Source: an uncultured Alphaproteobacteria bacterium (GTDB taxonomy: Bacteria; Pseudomonadota; Alphaproteobacteria; Rhizobiales; Ancalomicrobiaceae). From it: 64,000 bases of DNA. The position numbers and the translations under genes are program-made. The DNA lies in NCBI GenBank assembly GCA_937892955.1, contig CALBKH010000003.1, positions 1-64,000 on the forward strand. Direction: 5' to 3'. The notes under the pieces were generated by a model. It made no database searches. It saw only the letters and a program-made list of their open reading frames with translations, and was not told the origin of the DNA. Positions 7,749 to 15,455 of this stretch are shown one piece after another; the stretch's first letter is position 1, and each line of letters begins with the position of its first letter.

Positions 7749-8078
7749 TCACAGTTCCTTGCGGCACTGGTTGTAGAGCCGGCTGCCGGGCTGGAAGTCG
7801 CCGCAGGGATCGTAGCGCTTGACACGGACGGGCAGCGGACGATGAGGGCGACCCGGGCCACAGGCGATGGTCGGCGGGCAGTTGCCGGGCAGACCGTAGA
7901 CGAGGACGGCGCTGCTGCCACTCGAGCCGTTGCCGGGGCTCGAGCCACCGGCCGGGCCGCCGTTGCCGCCACCGGCGGTCTGGGCGAAGGCGGAGGCGAT
8001 GCCGCCGACGAGGGCGACCGCGAGGGAAGCGGCGGCGATGGTGAGCTGGATGCGATGAGCGCGGCTGATGGTCGACAT
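7749..8078 (-). CDS. Small secreted YGLPGNCP protein (family member C)
   Basis: Paralogue of the 7177-7476 product, 109 residues. Signal peptide 1-32 with an AFAQ cleavage site; Gly/Asn/Ser-rich linker 35-56; VLVYGLPGNCPPT at 58-70; conserved tail VKRYDPCGDFQPGSRLYNQC at 86-105. Cysteines at 67, 73, 92 and 105 match those of member B in order. AAGGAGAG lies upstream of the ATG at 8078. It sits in tandem with member B, 270 bp upstream on the same strand but without tight coupling. Secretion to the periplasm or beyond is inferred from the signal peptide. Confidence 0.85.
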   Translation of the reverse strand: MSTISRAHRIQLTIAAASLAVALVGGIASAFAQTAGGGNGGPAGGSSPGNGSSGSSAVLVYGLPGNCPPTIACGPGRPHRPLPVRVKRYDPCGDFQPGSRLYNQCRKEL

Positions 8079-8288
8079 GGGGGCTCTCCTTCTTCGATCC
8101 TCCGGGCGGGGAGTTTCCCGCCTCTCGATCGTGGGTCGCGGCAGCCCGACGACCGGTTCAAAGAAAAATCGCCGCACGACGAAAAAAGTTCCGGGCGGTC
8201 GAAGCCGCGCCCGATTGCCGACTTCGGCGCGAACCGCCACAGTGGGTGCGCGGCCAAGGGATACGGTCCGCCGGAGGCCCCGACGCCG

Positions 8289-8642
8289 ATGATCGCCACG
8301 ATCCTCGCCCTCGCCATCGCCGCGCTCCACGTCTGGATCCTGGTGATGGAGATGTTCCTGTGGGAGACGCCGCGGGTCAGGAAGTCCTTCGGCACCACCG
8401 AGGAATTCGCCGCGGCGACGAAGGTGCTCGCCGCCAACCAGGGGCTCTACAACGGCTTCCTCGCCGCCGGCCTCGTATGGGGCGTCGCCCAGGGCGCCGC
8501 CGGGCGGCCGACCGTCGCCTTCTTCCTCGTCTGCGTGCTCGTCGCCGGGCTCTACGGCGCTGCGACGGCGAGCCGGCGCATCCTCTTCGTCCAGGCACTG
8601 CCGGCCGGCATCGCGCTCGCCGCGCTGGCGGCGAAGATCTGA
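8289..8642 (+). CDS. DUF1304 family integral membrane protein
   Basis: The 117-residue protein is nearly all hydrophobic, with about four predicted membrane helices (3-22, 48-68, 74-92, 96-115). The signature segments are LHVWILVMEMFLWETP and ANQGLYNGFLAAGL, the latter characteristic of the DUF1304 family. No biochemical role is established that I know of. GGAGG lies 11 nt upstream of the ATG. It lies 105 bp before glyQ on the same strand. Confidence 0.85.
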   Translation: MIATILALAIAALHVWILVMEMFLWETPRVRKSFGTTEEFAAATKVLAANQGLYNGFLAAGLVWGVAQGAAGRPTVAFFLVCVLVAGLYGAATASRRILFVQALPAGIALAALAAKI

Positions 8643-8747
8643 GGCGAGGATCGAGCGGGGATGCGGTCCGGGCTCGCGTCGCGGCCGTTGACCCGCGGCG
8701 GCCCCATGGCTAGGGTCCGGCACGATTTTCAACGCTCGAGCCTCGCC

Positions 8748-9686
8748 ATGATCGACCCCGCGACCCCCGCCCACATGCGCCCCGATCGCTCCTTCCAGGG
8801 GCTGATCCTCACCCTCCAGCGCTTCTGGGCCGACTACGGTTGCGTGGTGCTGCAGCCCTACGACATGGAGGTCGGCGCCGGCACCTTCCATCCGGCGACC
8901 ACCCTGCGCGCCCTCGGTCCGAAGCCGTGGAACGCCGCCTACGTCCAGCCGTCGCGGCGGCCGAAGGACGGGCGCTACGGCGAGAATCCCAACCGGCTCC
9001 AGCACTACTACCAGTTCCAGGTGATCCTGAAGCCGTCGCCGGCCGATCTCCAGGACCTCTACCTGAAGAGCCTCTACGCCATCGGCATCGACCCCAAGAC
9101 CCACGACATCCGCTTCGTCGAGGACGACTGGGAGAGCCCGACGCTCGGCGCCTGGGGTCTCGGCTGGGAGTGCTGGTGCGACGGCATGGAGGTGAGCCAG
9201 TTCACCTACTTCCAGCAGGTCGCCGGCTTCGAGTGTTCGCCGGTGGCCGGTGAACTGACCTACGGCCTCGAGCGTCTGGCGATGTACGTCCAGGGCGTCG
9301 ACAACGTCTACGACCTCAACTTCAACGGCCGCGACGGCCACGACAAGGTCACCTACGGCGACGTCTTCCTCCAGGCGGAGCAGGAGTACTCGCGCCACAA
9401 CTTCGAGCACGCCGACACCGACATGCTGTTCAAACAGTTCGAGATGGCGGCGAACGCGGCGCAGAAGTACGTCGCCGCCGGCTGGGAGAGCCCGGAAGAG
9501 AAGCGTCACCTGATGGCGCTGCCGGCCTACGACCAGTGCATCAAGGCGTCCCACGTCTTCAATCTGCTCGACGCGCGCGGCGTCATCTCGGTCACCGAGC
9601 GGCAGAACTACATCCTTCGCGTCCGCGAACTGGCCAAGGCCTGCGGCAAGGCCTGGCTGGCGACCGACGGCGGCGGTGCGGCGTGA
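8748..9686 (+). CDS. glyQ: Glycine-tRNA ligase alpha subunit
   Basis: Catalytic subunit of the alpha2beta2 bacterial glycyl-tRNA synthetase. The product is 312 residues from ATG 8748, close to the usual 300. It includes FQGLILTLQRFWADYGCVVLQPYDMEVGAGTFHPAT (described, not all quoted residues are catalytic), ARYVQPSRRPKDGRYGENPNR-type and GWECWCDGMEVSQFTYFQQ segments that define the family. A second in-frame ATG at 8775 is a possible start; ribosome sites are weak for both. The beta subunit gene is not adjacent: a CDGSH gene and a terminator intervene. Confidence 0.95.
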   Translation: MIDPATPAHMRPDRSFQGLILTLQRFWADYGCVVLQPYDMEVGAGTFHPATTLRALGPKPWNAAYVQPSRRPKDGRYGENPNRLQHYYQFQVILKPSPADLQDLYLKSLYAIGIDPKTHDIRFVEDDWESPTLGAWGLGWECWCDGMEVSQFTYFQQVAGFECSPVAGELTYGLERLAMYVQGVDNVYDLNFNGRDGHDKVTYGDVFLQAEQEYSRHNFEHADTDMLFKQFEMAANAAQKYVAAGWESPEEKRHLMALPAYDQCIKASHVFNLLDARGVISVTERQNYILRVRELAKACGKAWLATDGGGAA

Positions 9687-9788
9687 AGACGGGGTCGGGC
9701 TGAAACCGGCTTCGCCTGTTCCGCCCTACGGCACTCTCGTATGCCTCCGACGTTCACCGTCATCGAACGATGCGTTTCCGGTGACGTA

Positions 9789-9801
9789 AGGGGTTACCCC
9801 T
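9789..9801. promoter_or_regulatory. 13-bp odd palindrome upstream of the CDGSH gene
   Basis: AGGGGT-T-ACCCCT is a perfect inverted repeat centred 80 bp before the CDGSH start, in the 188-bp spacer after glyQ. It may be an operator for the CDGSH gene. No regulator is suggested by its sequence alone. Confidence 0.3.
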
Positions 9802-9874
9802 ACAAAGTGCTTTCGAACACCTCTAATCTCCACGCCGACACGGCCGGTCGGCCGTCGAGAGGAGGAGATTTCCC

Positions 9875-10114
9875 ATGAGCGAACCCGTGATCGCGCAGAA
9901 GGCGCCCTATCCCGTCGAGGTGAAGGCCGGCGAGTCCTATTTCTGGTGCTCCTGCGGGCAGTCGAAGAACCAGCCGTTCTGCGACGGCTCGCACAAGGGC
10001 TCCGGCTTCACCCCGGTGAAGTACGTCGCCGAGAAGGACGGCAAGGCCTTCTTCTGCGGCTGCAAGCACTCCAAGACGCCGCAGCTCTGCGACGGCTCGC
10101 ACAAGGCGCTGTGA
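9875..10114 (+). CDS. Double CDGSH iron-sulfur protein
   Basis: The 79-residue protein has two CDGSH-type 2Fe-2S binding sites. Site 1 has Cys25, Cys27, Cys36 and His40 within WCSCGQSKNQPFCDGSH; site 2 has Cys61, Cys63, Cys72 and His76. Each uses the three-Cys, one-His ligation known for mitoNEET-like proteins. Small bacterial proteins with tandem sites are thought to act in redox or cluster handling; the exact role is unknown. The ribosome site GAGGAGGAG is strong. It has its own spacer upstream and an intrinsic terminator downstream, so it is probably a separate unit inside the glyQ-glyS interval. Confidence 0.93.
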   Translation: MSEPVIAQKAPYPVEVKAGESYFWCSCGQSKNQPFCDGSHKGSGFTPVKYVAEKDGKAFFCGCKHSKTPQLCDGSHKAL

Positions 10115-10164
10115 GCGGGCGGACGACGACGCCATACCGCCAATCGAACGACGAGAAATCCGGC

Positions 10165-10201
10165 GACCGCCGCTCGACCAGGAGCGGCGGTCGTACGTTT
10201 T
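10165..10201 (+). terminator. Intrinsic terminator after the CDGSH gene
   Basis: An 11-bp perfect stem (10165-10175 with 10182-10192), 6-nt loop, followed within a few bases by GTTTTG. It lies 50 bp past the CDGSH stop and about 70 bp before glyS. Confidence 0.7.
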
Positions 10202-10273
10202 GTCTCTCGACAGGGGGCTCTCGCCGACCTATCGAAAGGGCCGACGAAATCGTTGGACCTTCCGAGCCCGCCC

Positions 10274-12538
10274 ATGCCCGAACTGCTTCTCGAACTCTTT
10301 TCCGAAGAGATCCCCGCCCGCATGCAGCGCAAGGCATCGGAGGATCTGAAGAAGATGATCACCGACGGGCTGGTGGCGGCCGGTATCACCTATGAAGCGG
10401 CGAAGGCCTATGCGACCCCGCGTCGGCTCGCTCTCCATGTCGTCGGCGTGCCGCCCAAGGGCATGGACGTCCACGAGGAGAAGAAGGGGCCGCGCGTCGG
10501 CGCGCCGGAACGCGCCCTCCAGGGCTTCCTCGAGGGCGCCGGCCTCGCCTCGCTCGATCAGGCGACCGTCGTTTCCGACAAGAAGGGCGACTACTACGTC
10601 GCCAAGATCTCGCGTCCGGGCCGCAGGACCGTCGACGTGCTGTCGGAGCTGGTGCCCGCCACCATCCGCGCCTTTCCCTGGCCGAAGTCGCAGCGCTGGG
10701 GCACCGGCACCCTGCGCTGGGTGCGGCCGCTGCATTCGATCGTCTGCACCTTCGGCACCGAGACCGAAGAGCCGGAGATCGTTCCCTTCGAGGTCGACGG
10801 CATCCATGCCTCCAACATCACCCGCGGCCATCGCTTCATGGCGCCGGCCGCCTTCTCGGTGAAGCGCTTCGACGACTACGACCAGAAGCTTCAAAATGCC
10901 AAGGTCGTGCTCGATCCGGAGCGACGCAGGCACATCATCCTCGAGGACGCCAAGACCGCGGCCTTCGCCTCGGGCCTCGAACTCGTCCACGACGAGGGGC
11001 TGCTCGAGGAGGTCGCGGGCCTCGTCGAATGGCCGGTGACGCTGATGGGCTCGTTCGAGGAGGAGTTCCTCGAGGTGCCGGCGGAGGTGATCCGCGCCAC
11101 CATCCGGGCGAACCAGAAGTGTTTCGTGCTGCGCTCGCACCACGTCGACCAGAAGCTCGCCAACAAGTTCCTGCTGGTCTCCAACCTCGAGGCCAAGGAC
11201 GGCGGCCAGAAGATCGTCGCCGGCAACGGCCGGGTCATCCGCGCCCGCCTCTCCGACGCCCGCCACTTCTTCCACACCGATCTCGCCGACCTGCCGGACT
11301 ACAAGTCGGCCGGCAAGCCGCTCGATCAACGCCTCGCCAAGCTCAGGGCGCTCAACGTCGTCTTCCACGAGAAGCTCGGCACACAGGGCGCGCGCATCGA
11401 CCGGATCGTCCGCCTCGCCCGCGAGCTGGCCCCCCTCGTCGGTGCCGATCCCGACAAGGCGGCGCGCGCCGCGACGCTGGCCAAGGCGGATCTGATGACG
11501 GAAGTCGTCGGCGAGTTCCCCGAGGTGCAGGGCCTGATGGGTCGTACCTATGCGCTGGCGCAGGGCGAGGATCCGGCCGTCGCCCAGGCGATCGAGGATC
11601 ACTACAAGCCGCAGGGCCCGTCGGACCGGGTGCCGATCGAGCCGGTGTCGATCGCCGTGGCGCTCGCCGACAAGCTCGACGTACTCGTCGGCTTCTGGGC
11701 GGTGGACGAGAAGCCGACCGGCTCGAAGGACCCCTTCGCGCTGCGCCGCGCGGCGCTGGGCGTCATCCGTATCCTCACCGAGAACGGGGTGCGGCTTCCT
11801 TTGAGGGAAATACTGGTATTCGCTGGTCGAAAGATCATGTCGGACCAGCTTGAGTCCGCGCTAAAGGCGGATATGAATGCATCTCTTGAAACCGCAGTGA
11901 ACATTTATAAGACTGAAGAAGTTCAGCAATTAGTTGCGCTTTCAAAGAGCGCATCCGAATTGCTTGGAGGCGACAATAAGATGGTTCCCCCTCAGGATTG
12001 GGAGCTATCTCGAAGCGCCGACCTCCTCGGCTTCTTTGCCGATCGCCTCAAGGTACAGCTGCGTGACGCCGGCGCGCGCTTTGATCTGGTCGACGCGGTC
12101 TTCGCGCTCGGGTCGCAGGACGATCTCGTGCTGGTGGTGAAGCGGGTCGAGGCGCTCGCCGGCTTCCTCGGCAGCGAGGACGGCAAGGCTCTGCTCGCCG
12201 GCTACACCCGCGCCGCCAACATCCTCAAGGCGGAGGAGAAGAAGGACGGCAAGACGTTCGACGGCGAGCCCGACGCGGCGCTCTTGGCCGAACCGGCCGA
12301 GAAGGCGCTGGCCGCCGCCGTCGCCACGGCGCGAGCCGCCGCTTCGGCCTCGGTCGCCGCGGAAGACTTCGCCGGCGCGATGTCGGCGCTGGCGAGCCTG
12401 CGCGCGCCGGTCGACGCCTTCTTCGAGGCGATCCTGGTCAACGCGCCCGATGCGGCGGTGCGCGAGAACCGGCTGAAGCTCTTGACGCAGATCCGCGCCG
12501 CCTGCCACGCCGTCGCCGACTTCTCGCGGATCGGCTGA
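10274..12538 (+). CDS. glyS: Glycine-tRNA ligase beta subunit, with a low-G+C internal patch
   Basis: Beta subunit of glycyl-tRNA synthetase, which contributes tRNA recognition and HD-like domains. The 754-residue protein starts MPELLLELFSEEIPARMQ at ATG 10274. Family segments include RRLALHVVGVP, KSQRWG, IRANQKCFVLR and, near the end, LLTQIRAACHAVADFSRIG. Residues about 508-580 (11796-12020) are encoded by DNA of roughly 46% G+C by my hand count over 11801-12000, far below the flanks, and use codons such as ATA, TTA, AAA and AAT that are rare elsewhere. The patch sits between GVRLPL and DLLGFFADRLKV, a position where alphaproteobacterial GlyS proteins vary in length. The reading frame is intact across it. 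Confidence 0.95.
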   Translation: MPELLLELFSEEIPARMQRKASEDLKKMITDGLVAAGITYEAAKAYATPRRLALHVVGVPPKGMDVHEEKKGPRVGAPERALQGFLEGAGLASLDQATVVSDKKGDYYVAKISRPGRRTVDVLSELVPATIRAFPWPKSQRWGTGTLRWVRPLHSIVCTFGTETEEPEIVPFEVDGIHASNITRGHRFMAPAAFSVKRFDDYDQKLQNAKVVLDPERRRHIILEDAKTAAFASGLELVHDEGLLEEVAGLVEWPVTLMGSFEEEFLEVPAEVIRATIRANQKCFVLRSHHVDQKLANKFLLVSNLEAKDGGQKIVAGNGRVIRARLSDARHFFHTDLADLPDYKSAGKPLDQRLAKLRALNVVFHEKLGTQGARIDRIVRLARELAPLVGADPDKAARAATLAKADLMTEVVGEFPEVQGLMGRTYALAQGEDPAVAQAIEDHYKPQGPSDRVPIEPVSIAVALADKLDVLVGFWAVDEKPTGSKDPFALRRAALGVIRILTENGVRLPLREILVFAGRKIMSDQLESALKADMNASLETAVNIYKTEEVQQLVALSKSASELLGGDNKMVPPQDWELSRSADLLGFFADRLKVQLRDAGARFDLVDAVFALGSQDDLVLVVKRVEALAGFLGSEDGKALLAGYTRAANILKAEEKKDGKTFDGEPDAALLAEPAEKALAAAVATARAAASASVAAEDFAGAMSALASLRAPVDAFFEAILVNAPDAAVRENRLKLLTQIRAACHAVADFSRIG

Positions 12539-12574
12539 CAAGCACAAAAACGCATGAAACATGCATGCTGCGAG

Positions 12575-12602
12575 CGCCTCGAGGGACACCTCGGGGCGTT
12601 TC
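12575..12602 (+). terminator. Terminator-like hairpin after glyS
   Basis: A 10-bp stem with one G-U pair (12575-12584 with 12589-12598), GACA loop, followed by TTT. It begins 36 bp past the glyS stop. Confidence 0.55.
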
Positions 12603-12653
12603 GCGTTCCGGCAGAGCACCCATCCCTATCGCCGACACGAGACCTCGTGACGG

Positions 12654-12724
12654 CCGGCGGCGCCGTCGTGCGGATCCGGAAATGCCGGTGAAGCCGATCG
12701 AACCATGAGCCGTCATCCTCCGGC
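12654..12724. repeat. 71-bp direct repeat, left copy
   Basis: Identical over 71 bp to 13156-13226, offset by exactly 502 bp. It ends in CCGTCATCCTCCGGC, which is also the start of the arm-inverted element at 12710-12820. The intervening 431 bp carry two other intergenic repeats and no gene. Confidence 0.9.
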
Positions 12725-12820
12725 CGACGCGAAGCGGCGGGGAACGGGATCCATCGGCTTTTCAGCGGGTCGAGAGGCCGATGGGTCCCCTTCCCTCGCT
12801 TCGCTCGCCGGGGACGACGG
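12710..12820. repeat. About 110-bp arm-inverted intergenic element, copy 1
   Basis: The left arm begins CCGTCATCC(T)CCGG and runs to GGGATCCA. The right arm begins TGGGTCCCCTTCCC and ends GCCGGGGACGACGG. The two arms are imperfect inverted repeats of each other. Related copies are at 14551-14664, 19677-19785 and 63443-63553, all between genes. Confidence 0.75.
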
Positions 12821-12954
12821 CGGAGTCCGGAGCGAAGGGTCCGTTCTCCCGCCGGATCGCACGAACCTCGAATTGGCCTCGACTGCGGACACGGAGGGCG
12901 CGTCGCCTCGGCTTCTCGTCCCCGTCGTCGGCGGGCTCGCCACCGGCGCGGAGC

Positions 12955-13113
12955 CTCCCCTTCTCCCCTCGCGGGAGAAGGTGCCCGAAGGGCGGATGAG
13001 GGGGTGCGCGCGACGGCGCGCGGGGGGAAGCCGGGAGTTTCTACCGTGCCGAGAGGCAGATCCCCTCATCCGGCCCTACGGGCCACCTTCTCCCGCAAGG
13101 GGAGAAGGGAGGG
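12955..13113. repeat. About 160-bp intergenic element with CTTCTCCC hairpin ends, copy 1
   Basis: The left end CCCTTCTCCCCTCGCGGGAG and the right end CTTCTCCCGCAAGGGGAGAA are each small hairpins. Inside them lie GGCGGATGAGGGG and its inverse CCCCTCATCCGGCC. The same arrangement recurs at 61739-61894 with a different centre. This matches a repeat type common in Hyphomicrobiales intergenic DNA. The whole 12539-13288 spacer (750 bp) is occupied by such repeats and I see no gene in it. Confidence 0.75.
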
Positions 13114-13155
13114 GCACGCGTCGCGCGCCGCCGTGAACCGGATTGCCGTCATCCT

Positions 13156-13226
13156 CCGGCGGCGCCGTCGTGCGGATCCGGAAATGCCGGTGAAGCCGAT
13201 CGAACCATGAGCCGTCATCCTCCGGC
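13156..13226. repeat. 71-bp direct repeat, right copy
   Basis: Exact second copy of 12654-12724. The sequence diverges immediately on both sides. It lies 62 bp beyond the stop of the minus-strand ribbon-helix-helix gene. Confidence 0.9.
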
Positions 13227-13288
13227 GGCGGCAATTCGTAGGGGAAAATGAACGTTCGCCTCCGGAACCGCCGTCGCCGAGGGTCCGC

Positions 13289-13618
13289 TCAGGCGTCGGC
13301 CGTCCGCCGTGCCGGTTCGGTCGCGGCGGCGAAGAGGCTCGGTTGGGGGACGCCGGTGACCTCGCCGGACACCCATCGGAGCGCGACGACGCGCAACAAC
13401 GAGGCGAAGTTGCCGACCTCGCCGCGCAACTCCACCACCTCGTCGTAGAGCGAGGAGAGGAAGCGCCCGGTGGTCATGTCCGAGGCGCGGGCGATGTCGT
13501 CGACGATGCGCCAGAAGGCGGTCTCGAGCCGCAGGCTGGTGACGACGCCGGCGATGCGCACCGAGCGTGTCTGTGGTTCGAAGAGTTCCGGATCGGTGGA
13601 CGCGAAGACGTGGCACAC
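13289..13618 (-). CDS. Ribbon-helix-helix domain protein
   Basis: The 109-residue protein starts at GTG 13618 (VCHVFASTDPELFEPQTRSVRI). The start is set by an AGGGAGG site and by the way relatives begin with M/VCxxxASTDP. The middle, SVRIAGVVTSLRLETAFWRIVDDIARASDMTTGRFLSSLYDEV, fits the RHH fold: one strand then two helices. Such proteins usually bind DNA as dimers or pair with a toxin. No toxin-like neighbour is present, so it is probably a stand-alone regulator of unknown target. The tail after residue 95 is Ala/Pro-rich. It lies 113 bp downstream of the DJ-1 gene, same strand. Confidence 0.82.
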   Translation of the reverse strand: MCHVFASTDPELFEPQTRSVRIAGVVTSLRLETAFWRIVDDIARASDMTTGRFLSSLYDEVVELRGEVGNFASLLRVVALRWVSGEVTGVPQPSLFAAATEPARRTADA

Positions 13619-13731
13619 GGGATTGGACCTCCCTCCCAGGATGCGTCGCCCCTCGCCACCTCGGACCGTCCCGAGGACGGTCCGAGGAAGATCGCGAGAC
13701 CCGACGCTCGGTCGTGGCGCCCGTGGGCGGC

Positions 13732-14310
13732 TCAGGCGTGGGTGATCCGCGTGCCGAGAACCGCCAGGAACTGCGCCATCCACGCGGGATGGGCGGGCCA
13801 GGCGGGCGCCGTCACCAGATTACCATCGGTGAACGCGCCGTCGATGGGGATGTCGGCATAGGTTCCGCCGGCCGAGCGAACCTCCGGCGCACAGGCCGGA
13901 TAGGCCGACGCCGTGCGTCCGGCGAGGACGTCGGCGGCGGCGAGGATCTGGGCGCCGTGGCAGATGGCGGCGATCGGTTTACCGCTCGCGGCGAACTCCT
14001 TGACCAGCGCGATCACGGCGGCGTCGAGACGGAGGTACTCCGGCGCCCGGCCGCCGGGGATGACGAGGGCGTCGTAGCTCGCGGCGGAGGCCGGGAAGGC
14101 GGCGTTGATCGCGAAATTGTGGCCGCGCTTCTCGGAATAGGTCTGGTGACCTTCGAAGTCGTGGATCGAGGTGGCGACGGCATCGCCGGGGTTCTTGCCC
14201 GGGCAGACGGTGTCGACACGATGGCCGACTGCGAGGAGCGTCTGGAACGGCACCATCGCCTCGTAATCCTCGACGAAGTCGCCGACGAGCATCAGGATCT
14301 TCTTGGACAT
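13732..14310 (-). CDS. DJ-1/PfpI family protein
   Basis: The 192-residue single-domain protein has the nucleophile elbow AAICHGAQ (Cys117, His118) and an acidic cluster DFVEDYE (residues 11-17) holding the glutamate that activates the cysteine in this family. Members act as glyoxalase III or protein deglycases, proteases or chaperones; which applies here cannot be read from sequence. The PGGRAPEYLRLD segment (85-96) is typical of the PfpI/YhbO side of the family. The ribosome site GGGAGGAAA supports ATG 14310. Confidence 0.9.
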   Translation of the reverse strand: MSKKILMLVGDFVEDYEAMVPFQTLLAVGHRVDTVCPGKNPGDAVATSIHDFEGHQTYSEKRGHNFAINAAFPASAASYDALVIPGGRAPEYLRLDAAVIALVKEFAASGKPIAAICHGAQILAAADVLAGRTASAYPACAPEVRSAGGTYADIPIDGAFTDGNLVTAPAWPAHPAWMAQFLAVLGTRITHA

Positions 14311-14470
14311 GTCGTTTCCTCCCTGGATGCCCCTCTTTCGTCGGCTCGCGCGGCGTCGCGGCGAGCCCCGGGGGTCGTGCGGCAGGATCGGACGAAACGA
14401 CGACGGCGAGGTAACACCCGGCTACTACGCCCGCCCTCGCCTCGCCCCGGCGCGGGGACGAGACGATGAA

Positions 14471-14504
14471 GCCCGCCGGAGCGATCCGGCGGGCCTTCGT
14501 CTTT
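14471..14504. terminator. Bidirectional terminator-like hairpin between dps and the DJ-1 gene
   Basis: A perfect 10-bp stem (14471-14480 with 14485-14494), GCGA loop, followed on the plus strand by CTTCGTCTTTC. On the minus strand it lies about 300 bp downstream of dps and could end that transcript, though the T-run is poor on that side. Confidence 0.5.
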
Positions 14505-14550
14505 CGCTCGCGGCCCACGAATCCTCGGTCGCCCTCCAGAGCCTCCGCGA

Positions 14551-14664
14551 CCGTCATCCCCGGCCTAAGCGACGCGGAGGGGACGGGGATCCACTCGCCT
14601 TTCGCCGGGTCGCGCAGCAGATGGGTCCCCTTCCCTCGCCCTACGGGCTCGCCGGGGACGATGG
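14551..14664. repeat. About 110-bp arm-inverted intergenic element, copy 2
   Basis: Left arm CCGTCATCCCCGGC to GGGGATCCA, right arm ATGGGTCCCCTTCCC to GCCGGGGACGATGG. Same family as 12710-12820, 19677-19785 and 63443-63553. Apart from this element and the hairpin at 14471, the 485-bp spacer between the DJ-1 gene and dps shows nothing recognisable. Confidence 0.75.
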
Positions 14665-14795
14665 TGGGAGGGGGTATCTCCGTCCGTGACCGGCTGCTGC
14701 CCTTCGCTCGCGCTCCGGCGTTCGTCGCTCGAAAAGGTCCGCCGGAGCTCTTGGTCGGAGATCGCCCGTGACGATCTCCGATCGCTCCTCACTCC

Positions 14796-15278
14796 TCACT
14801 CCTCGAGCAGGCTCCGCAGCATCCAGGCGGTCTTCTCGTGGACGTCGAGACGCTGGGTGAGGAGGTCCGCCGTCGGCTGATCGTTGGCCTCGTCGACGAC
14901 CTTGAAGAGCTTGCGGGCGGTGCGGGCGGTGGCTTCCTGGGCCTTCACCAGATGGCGGATCATCTCGGTTGCCTTCGGCACGCCCTCCACTTCCTCGATC
15001 GAGGCGCGGGCGACGAACTCCTTGTAGGTGCCCGGCGCCGGGAAGCCGAGGGCGCGGATGCGCTCGGCGATCAGGTCGAGGGCGTTCCACTGCTCGGTGT
15101 ACTGGTCCATGAACATCAGATGGAGCGTGTTGAACATCGGACCCGTCACGTTCCAATGGAAGTTGTGGGTCATCAGATAGAGGGTGTAGCTGTCGGCGAG
15201 CAGGGCGGAGAGCCCGTCGGCGATCGCCTTGCGGGCGGATTCGTCGATGCCGATGTCGATCTTCGATTTCTTGCTCAT
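14796..15278 (-). CDS. dps: Dps-family ferritin (DNA protection during starvation)
   Basis: Forms a dodecameric shell that oxidises and stores iron with peroxide and can coat DNA. The 160-residue length is typical. The intersubunit ferroxidase motif is clear in LMTHNFHWNVTGPMFNTLH, continuing to MFMDQYTEQWNALDLIAERI (His, Asp and Glu ligands). The ribosome site CGGAGTG precedes the ATG at 15278. The N-terminus MSKKSKIDIG is short and basic, as in DNA-binding members. Close to a ZIP transporter gene, which fits a metal-homeostasis neighbourhood. Confidence 0.95.
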   Translation of the reverse strand: MSKKSKIDIGIDESARKAIADGLSALLADSYTLYLMTHNFHWNVTGPMFNTLHLMFMDQYTEQWNALDLIAERIRALGFPAPGTYKEFVARASIEEVEGVPKATEMIRHLVKAQEATARTARKLFKVVDEANDQPTADLLTQRLDVHEKTAWMLRSLLEE

Positions 15279-15455
15279 GTGTCACTCCGGGTTCGAGGGT
15301 GGGTGCCGCGCTTCGGGAGACGCGGCGGTGGAGCGCGAGCACGGCGTTCCGACGATCGCCACGACCGTCGGGGGCTTCGCGCGAAATCCTCCTACTTCCG
15401 ATAGATATGACCTCTTCGCGCCCGTTCAACGGCCGGCGGCTTCGGCCGAAGGGCT

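Noticed and set aside
7749..9554. 601-codon minus-strand frame ending in the small secreted protein C
   Set aside because: The upstream 500 codons are antisense to glyQ and DUF1304. The signal peptide and the AAGGAGAG site fix the real start at 8078.
12654..13226. Direct repeats as attachment sites of an integrated element
   Set aside because: There is no integrase, recombinase, cargo gene or tRNA nearby, and the enclosed 431 bp consist only of short intergenic repeats.
13289..14310. Ribbon-helix-helix protein and DJ-1 protein as a toxin-antitoxin pair
   Set aside because: The DJ-1 gene is a standard PfpI-family enzyme, the genes are 113 bp apart and no toxin fold is present.
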